Below are positions 61,654 to 64,000 of a stretch of 64,000 nucleotides of DNA, one piece after another. Location: positions 124,001 through 188,000 of the forward strand of contig JAMBOW010000005.1 in assembly GCA_023715865.1 (NCBI GenBank). Direction: 5' to 3'. Source of the DNA: Neobacillus mesonae. Its GTDB lineage: Bacteria; Bacillota; Bacilli; Paenibacillales; Paenibacillaceae. Numbering within the stretch: position 1 is the first letter of the stretch; every line of letters begins with the position of its first letter. The notes below the pieces were generated by a model. It did no database searches. It saw only the letters and a list, made by a program, of their open reading frames with translations, and was not told the DNA's origin. The position numbers and the translations under genes are program-made.

Positions 61654-62265
61654 ATGGACAGCTTAATGGCGATCGATATCATGTCTTATTTTACAGAAGA
61701 AAATCTGATCAGGCTGCTTGAGCAATTTCGTTCCTTTGGACCGCTGCCCGGCATTCTGATCACGTTCTTGAAATCATTTATTCCTCCTCTGCCGACCCTG
61801 CTGCTTGTAGGAGCGAATGGTGTCGTGTATGGATGGGCAGGTTTCTTCTATTCCTGGATTGGACTCGTTGGAGGCAGTTTTCTTACGTTTCTTATTATTC
61901 GAAAGATTGCGCAATCCTCCTATATTCAGCGTTGGTCACAGAAGCCGAAGGTGCAGAGAAGTTTGCTCTGGATTCGACGCAATGCTTTCAGCTACGTGTT
62001 CCTGCTGGGTATGTTCCCGATGGGACCCTTTGTGTTGGTAAATATGGCAGCAGGGGTGGCGCAGATGCGCCCTGGCATGTTTTTGCTGGCTGCGGGATTA
62101 GGAAAAGGCATTATGGTCTTTTATGTGACCTATATTGGGACGAACCTTGAGGCCATTGTCCAGCAACCGCTGATTTTACTCGGAATTGTGCTGTTTATTG
62201 CTCTGACCATTGTGGTGAGCAGGAGATTAGAGGCTTACTATACAAGATCCTCAGAGCCCCAGTGA
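61654..62265 (+). CDS. TVP38/TMEM64-type (VTT domain) membrane protein
   Basis: 203 residues with five or six helices. The core LKSFIPPLPTLLLVGANGVVYGWAGFF followed by GGSFLTFLIIRKIA and GMFPMGPFVLVNMAAGVAQM matches the VTT/SNARE-associated family (YdjX/YtxB and DedA relatives), some of which scramble or flip lipids. GGAGG precedes the ATG. Its 3' end overlaps the convergent cupin gene by 28 bp. Confidence 0.85.
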   Translation: MDSLMAIDIMSYFTEENLIRLLEQFRSFGPLPGILITFLKSFIPPLPTLLLVGANGVVYGWAGFFYSWIGLVGGSFLTFLIIRKIAQSSYIQRWSQKPKVQRSLLWIRRNAFSYVFLLGMFPMGPFVLVNMAAGVAQMRPGMFLLAAGLGKGIMVFYVTYIGTNLEAIVQQPLILLGIVLFIALTIVVSRRLEAYYTRSSEPQ

Positions 62266-62759
62266 TTTGGGAGCGGCCCGTCGCTTCCGAATACAGGATC
62301 TTGTGCGGGCAGAGAAACTTGCTTGATATCCTGCAGAACCTTGGGCCTCTCTCCGGGTTCTCCCGTGTGGGTGTTATACTGCATTCCATCCGGGTAGGCT
62401 CCGACGACCTGAAAGTCGTGGCTGGCTTCGATTTTTTTGTGCCCAGTACCTGCAGGAAGCAAGATAACATCTCCAGCTGCGGCAGTAACTGTTATGCCTT
62501 GTTCTCCGCCTAGCTGGAGCTTGACGGATCCGCTCATTACGCCAAGCACCTCGTGCGTGTTGCTATGATAATGGTGATATGAGAACACCCCGCCCGTCCA
62601 GCTGTTTCGCCAATTATTTTTGTTAAAAACCGCCTCAATTTCCTGTTCCCTGCTCCTTAATACACCAGGATACAAAATGACAGGCCAATTTGGATGGTTT
62701 GGGATCATGCCGTCATCCTTGAAACGATAGGTTCGTATATTCATTTGAGCTTTCGCCAT
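62238..62759 (-). CDS. YjlB-like cupin protein
   Basis: 173 residues. The cupin core has FSYHHYHSNTHEVLGVMSG (metal His set) and LLPAGTGHKKIEAS. The N-terminal IRTYRFKDDGMIPNHPNWPVILYPGVL and C-terminal DPVFGSDGPLPNHWG are characteristic of Bacillus YjlB, an uncharacterised cupin. The product is cytoplasmic. AAAGGAGG lies nine bases before the ATG. Confidence 0.88.
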   Translation of the reverse strand: MAKAQMNIRTYRFKDDGMIPNHPNWPVILYPGVLRSREQEIEAVFNKNNWRNSWTGGVFSYHHYHSNTHEVLGVMSGSVKLQLGGEQGITVTAAAGDVILLPAGTGHKKIEASHDFQVVGAYPDGMQYNTHTGEPGERPKVLQDIKQVSLPAQDPVFGSDGPLPNHWGSEDLV

Positions 62760-62807
62760 GAGTGAAATCCTCCTTTATCTAAACAATTTCGGCTAAATAA
62801 TAAACAA

Positions 62808-62870
62808 GCCATGAACAAAGCATTAGCTCTGATCATGGCCTGCGGCGGCATACAAAAGGTTCTGCCGCAG
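62808..62870 (-). terminator. Two adjacent hairpins downstream of the small Lys/Glu-rich gene
   Basis: CTGCGGC (62840-62846) / GCCGCAG (62864-62870), and GCCATGA (62808-62814) / TCATGGC (62833-62839). On the minus strand the second is followed by a T-rich tail (TTGTTTATTATTT), so the pair probably ends transcription of the gene at 62890-63048. Confidence 0.6.
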
Positions 62871-62889
62871 CTTCATATTTAATTATGAT

Positions 62890-63048
62890 TTAAGATTTTG
62901 ACTGCTTTTGATTTTCCTCAGCCCGAGGGTTCCAATTCTCTGCTTGAGGCTCCACATCCTCATGCTTTTTCATTTTGTCCACTTGCTCTTGGGAGTCCTT
63001 CTCTTTGTCCAATTGATTGCGGACTTCTTCGCCTGTTTGCTGTTTCAT
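62890..63048 (-). CDS. Small hydrophilic Lys/Glu/Gln-rich protein
   Basis: 52 residues from ATG 63048, with AAGGAGG eight bases before; a longer frame to 63114 starts before that site. Composition is almost wholly K, E, Q, N and D (MKQQTGEEVRNQLDKEKDSQ and onward), so it is probably disordered. Similar small acidic/basic proteins in Bacillales are stress or spore associated, but no family was recognised. Confidence 0.6.
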   Translation of the reverse strand: MKQQTGEEVRNQLDKEKDSQEQVDKMKKHEDVEPQAENWNPRAEENQKQSKS

Positions 63049-63210
63049 AGTGAATACCTCCTTCGAATGGATATAGTTATTACATACCCGGTTTGTAGAA
63101 AGGCAAACAATCATAATGAATAGGATAAAGATATAACAGTTAATACATATGGAAATATATAACTATATAGGTTAAAATAGCAGAGATATTTTGACCTGTG
63201 GAGGTAATCT

Positions 63211-63669
63211 ATGAAACTCGCAGAAGCATTAATTTTACGCACGGATACGCAAAGAAAGATGCATCAATATAGCTACCGACTGCAAAACGCAGTAAAGGTT
63301 CAGGAAGGAGAAGCTCCTCTTGAGGATCCTTCTGAACTGATTGCAGAAATGAATCAATCTTTGGATTTGTATACGGAGCTTGTACAACAAATCAATAGAA
63401 CGAATGCACAGGTTATGCTGGGTGACGGCCTTAGCATTGCAGATGCATTGGCATTGAGAGAGAAATACGATAAACAGCGCGGTATGCTTCAAGAGGCTAT
63501 TCATTACGCCACGATACGACAAGAGCGCACCAGCAAATCAGAAATTAAGTTTGTTACCACTATAGATGTAAAGACGCTTCAGAAGCAGGTAGACGAAATC
63601 TCCAAGCAGCATCGCTTGCTGGATACGAGAATCCAAGAGAAAAACTGGACAACCGATCTAATTCAATAA
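63211..63669 (+). CDS. DIP1984-family (septicolysin-like) protein
   Basis: 152 residues, nearly all helical. The opening MKLAEALILRTDTQRKMHQYSYRL and the central QQINRTNAQVMLGDGLSIADALALREKYD are typical of the DIP1984 family, named septicolysin in some annotations. Function is unknown. There is no signal peptide. GGAGG precedes the ATG. Confidence 0.82.
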   Translation: MKLAEALILRTDTQRKMHQYSYRLQNAVKVQEGEAPLEDPSELIAEMNQSLDLYTELVQQINRTNAQVMLGDGLSIADALALREKYDKQRGMLQEAIHYATIRQERTSKSEIKFVTTIDVKTLQKQVDEISKQHRLLDTRIQEKNWTTDLIQ

Positions 63670-63686
63670 TGTTTAATAGAGTTTAA

Positions 63687-64000
63687 TAAACCCCGGTAGT
63701 CGGTAGTCTTTCTGAAAAAAGCGAGCATTAAGCCCACCAAGGCGGGCAAGGTCTTGGAACCCAAGTGGAAGAGTCCAAAAATTTGGAGAGGGGACTCCGT
63801 TCAACTAACAATTTATCCCCTGTACAATGTACATTTCACATGTAAATGTTAATGTTATGACCCAATGCTGATTTTTCAGGTTCAGGCGAGGGTGGGCCAG
63901 GGGACAATACCGGGATATGAAGACTGCTAATGCACTGCATGGCAGTTTTTTGTGCATGATGGAAAGTCTGAGATACTTTTATGTGAAGGAGTTAAAAATT
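63687..64000 (+). ncRNA. Structured leader RNA with terminator, gene beyond the window end
   Basis: Several hairpins follow each other: GCCC (63732) / GGGC (63744), CTTGG (63753) / CCAAG (63761), and GAGTCC (63771) / GGACTC (63792) with CCAAA/TTTGG inside. A direct repeat GGTAGTC occurs at 63695 and 63702. A terminator hairpin lies at 63923-63951, and a ribosome site GAAGGAG (63985-63991) ends the window. The arrangement suggests a regulated 5' leader (riboswitch or attenuator). It did not match the T-box, SAM, TPP, FMN, purine, lysine, cobalamin, ykkC or ydaO consensus as remembered. Confidence 0.4.
63923..63951 (+). terminator. Terminator within the 3'-edge leader
   Basis: ACTGC (63923-63927) pairs with GCAGT (63942-63946) and an inner ATGC/GCAT stem. 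T6 follows. It ends 34 bp before the ribosome site at the window end. Confidence 0.65.

Noticed and set aside
63670..63960. T-box leader
   Set aside because: No NGGUGGNA antiterminator box or AGUA motif was found.

Overview
The window is 64 kb of chromosome from a low-to-mid GC, spore-former-type Firmicute. It is most likely Paenibacillus or a close relative. The reasons are strong AGGAGG ribosome binding sites, frequent GTG/TTG starts, two Bacillus-style Fur boxes that match the 7-1-7 consensus exactly, a BceRS-BceAB-type module, 'copper amine oxidase N-terminal' stalk domains on secreted proteins, and a very large secreted rhamnogalacturonan-degrading enzyme. No tRNA, rRNA, insertion sequence, prophage or CRISPR array was seen. 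Genes are mostly short operons closed by clear intrinsic terminators.

Layout. 1-9 kb is cell-envelope sensing: the end of an MFS transporter, a secreted four-repeat PepSY-like protein, an OmpR-type two-component system and an L,D-transpeptidase. The three promoters of that group share an identical operator architecture. It is followed by a Bce-type antimicrobial-peptide sensing and detoxification module. 9-15 kb holds a three-cupredoxin multicopper oxidase and several exported proteins (leucine-rich repeat, lipoproteins, stalk domains). 15-20 kb is a siderophore locus: esterase, AraC regulator, binding protein and two permeases, with Fur boxes and AraC-type repeats. 20-29 kb carries a rhodanese, an HxlR regulator cut short by a premature stop, a drug exporter and aldo/keto reductase, an RlmN/Cfr-family methyltransferase, a peptide transporter, a WYL regulator and an M20 amidohydrolase. 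29-32 kb is a second Fur-controlled iron permease pair with no binding protein or ATPase.

32-36 kb contains an AraC-controlled sugar operon and a macrolide phosphotransferase. The phosphotransferase has a 370-nt leader with a 13-codon peptide containing an Arg-Leu-Arg motif and a competing terminator, so it looks like a macrolide-induced attenuator. 36-45 kb has a 1710-residue esterase plus lyase fusion for rhamnogalacturonan, a large catalase behind a sigma-B-type promoter, and an MscS channel. 45-50 kb has PepT, an SRPBCC/ArsR pair and the adaA-adaB-alkA alkylation-repair operon. 50-57 kb has an LCP cell-wall ligase, an AraC/alpha-galactosidase pair, an intracellular alpha-amylase and a MATE exporter. 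57-64 kb has an acyltransferase, a YtrA-type GntR/ABC operon, small proteins, a TVP38-type membrane protein, a YjlB-like cupin and a DIP1984-family protein. It ends in a structured, terminator-containing leader whose gene lies just outside the window.

All assignments were read by eye from sequence; no database search was run.
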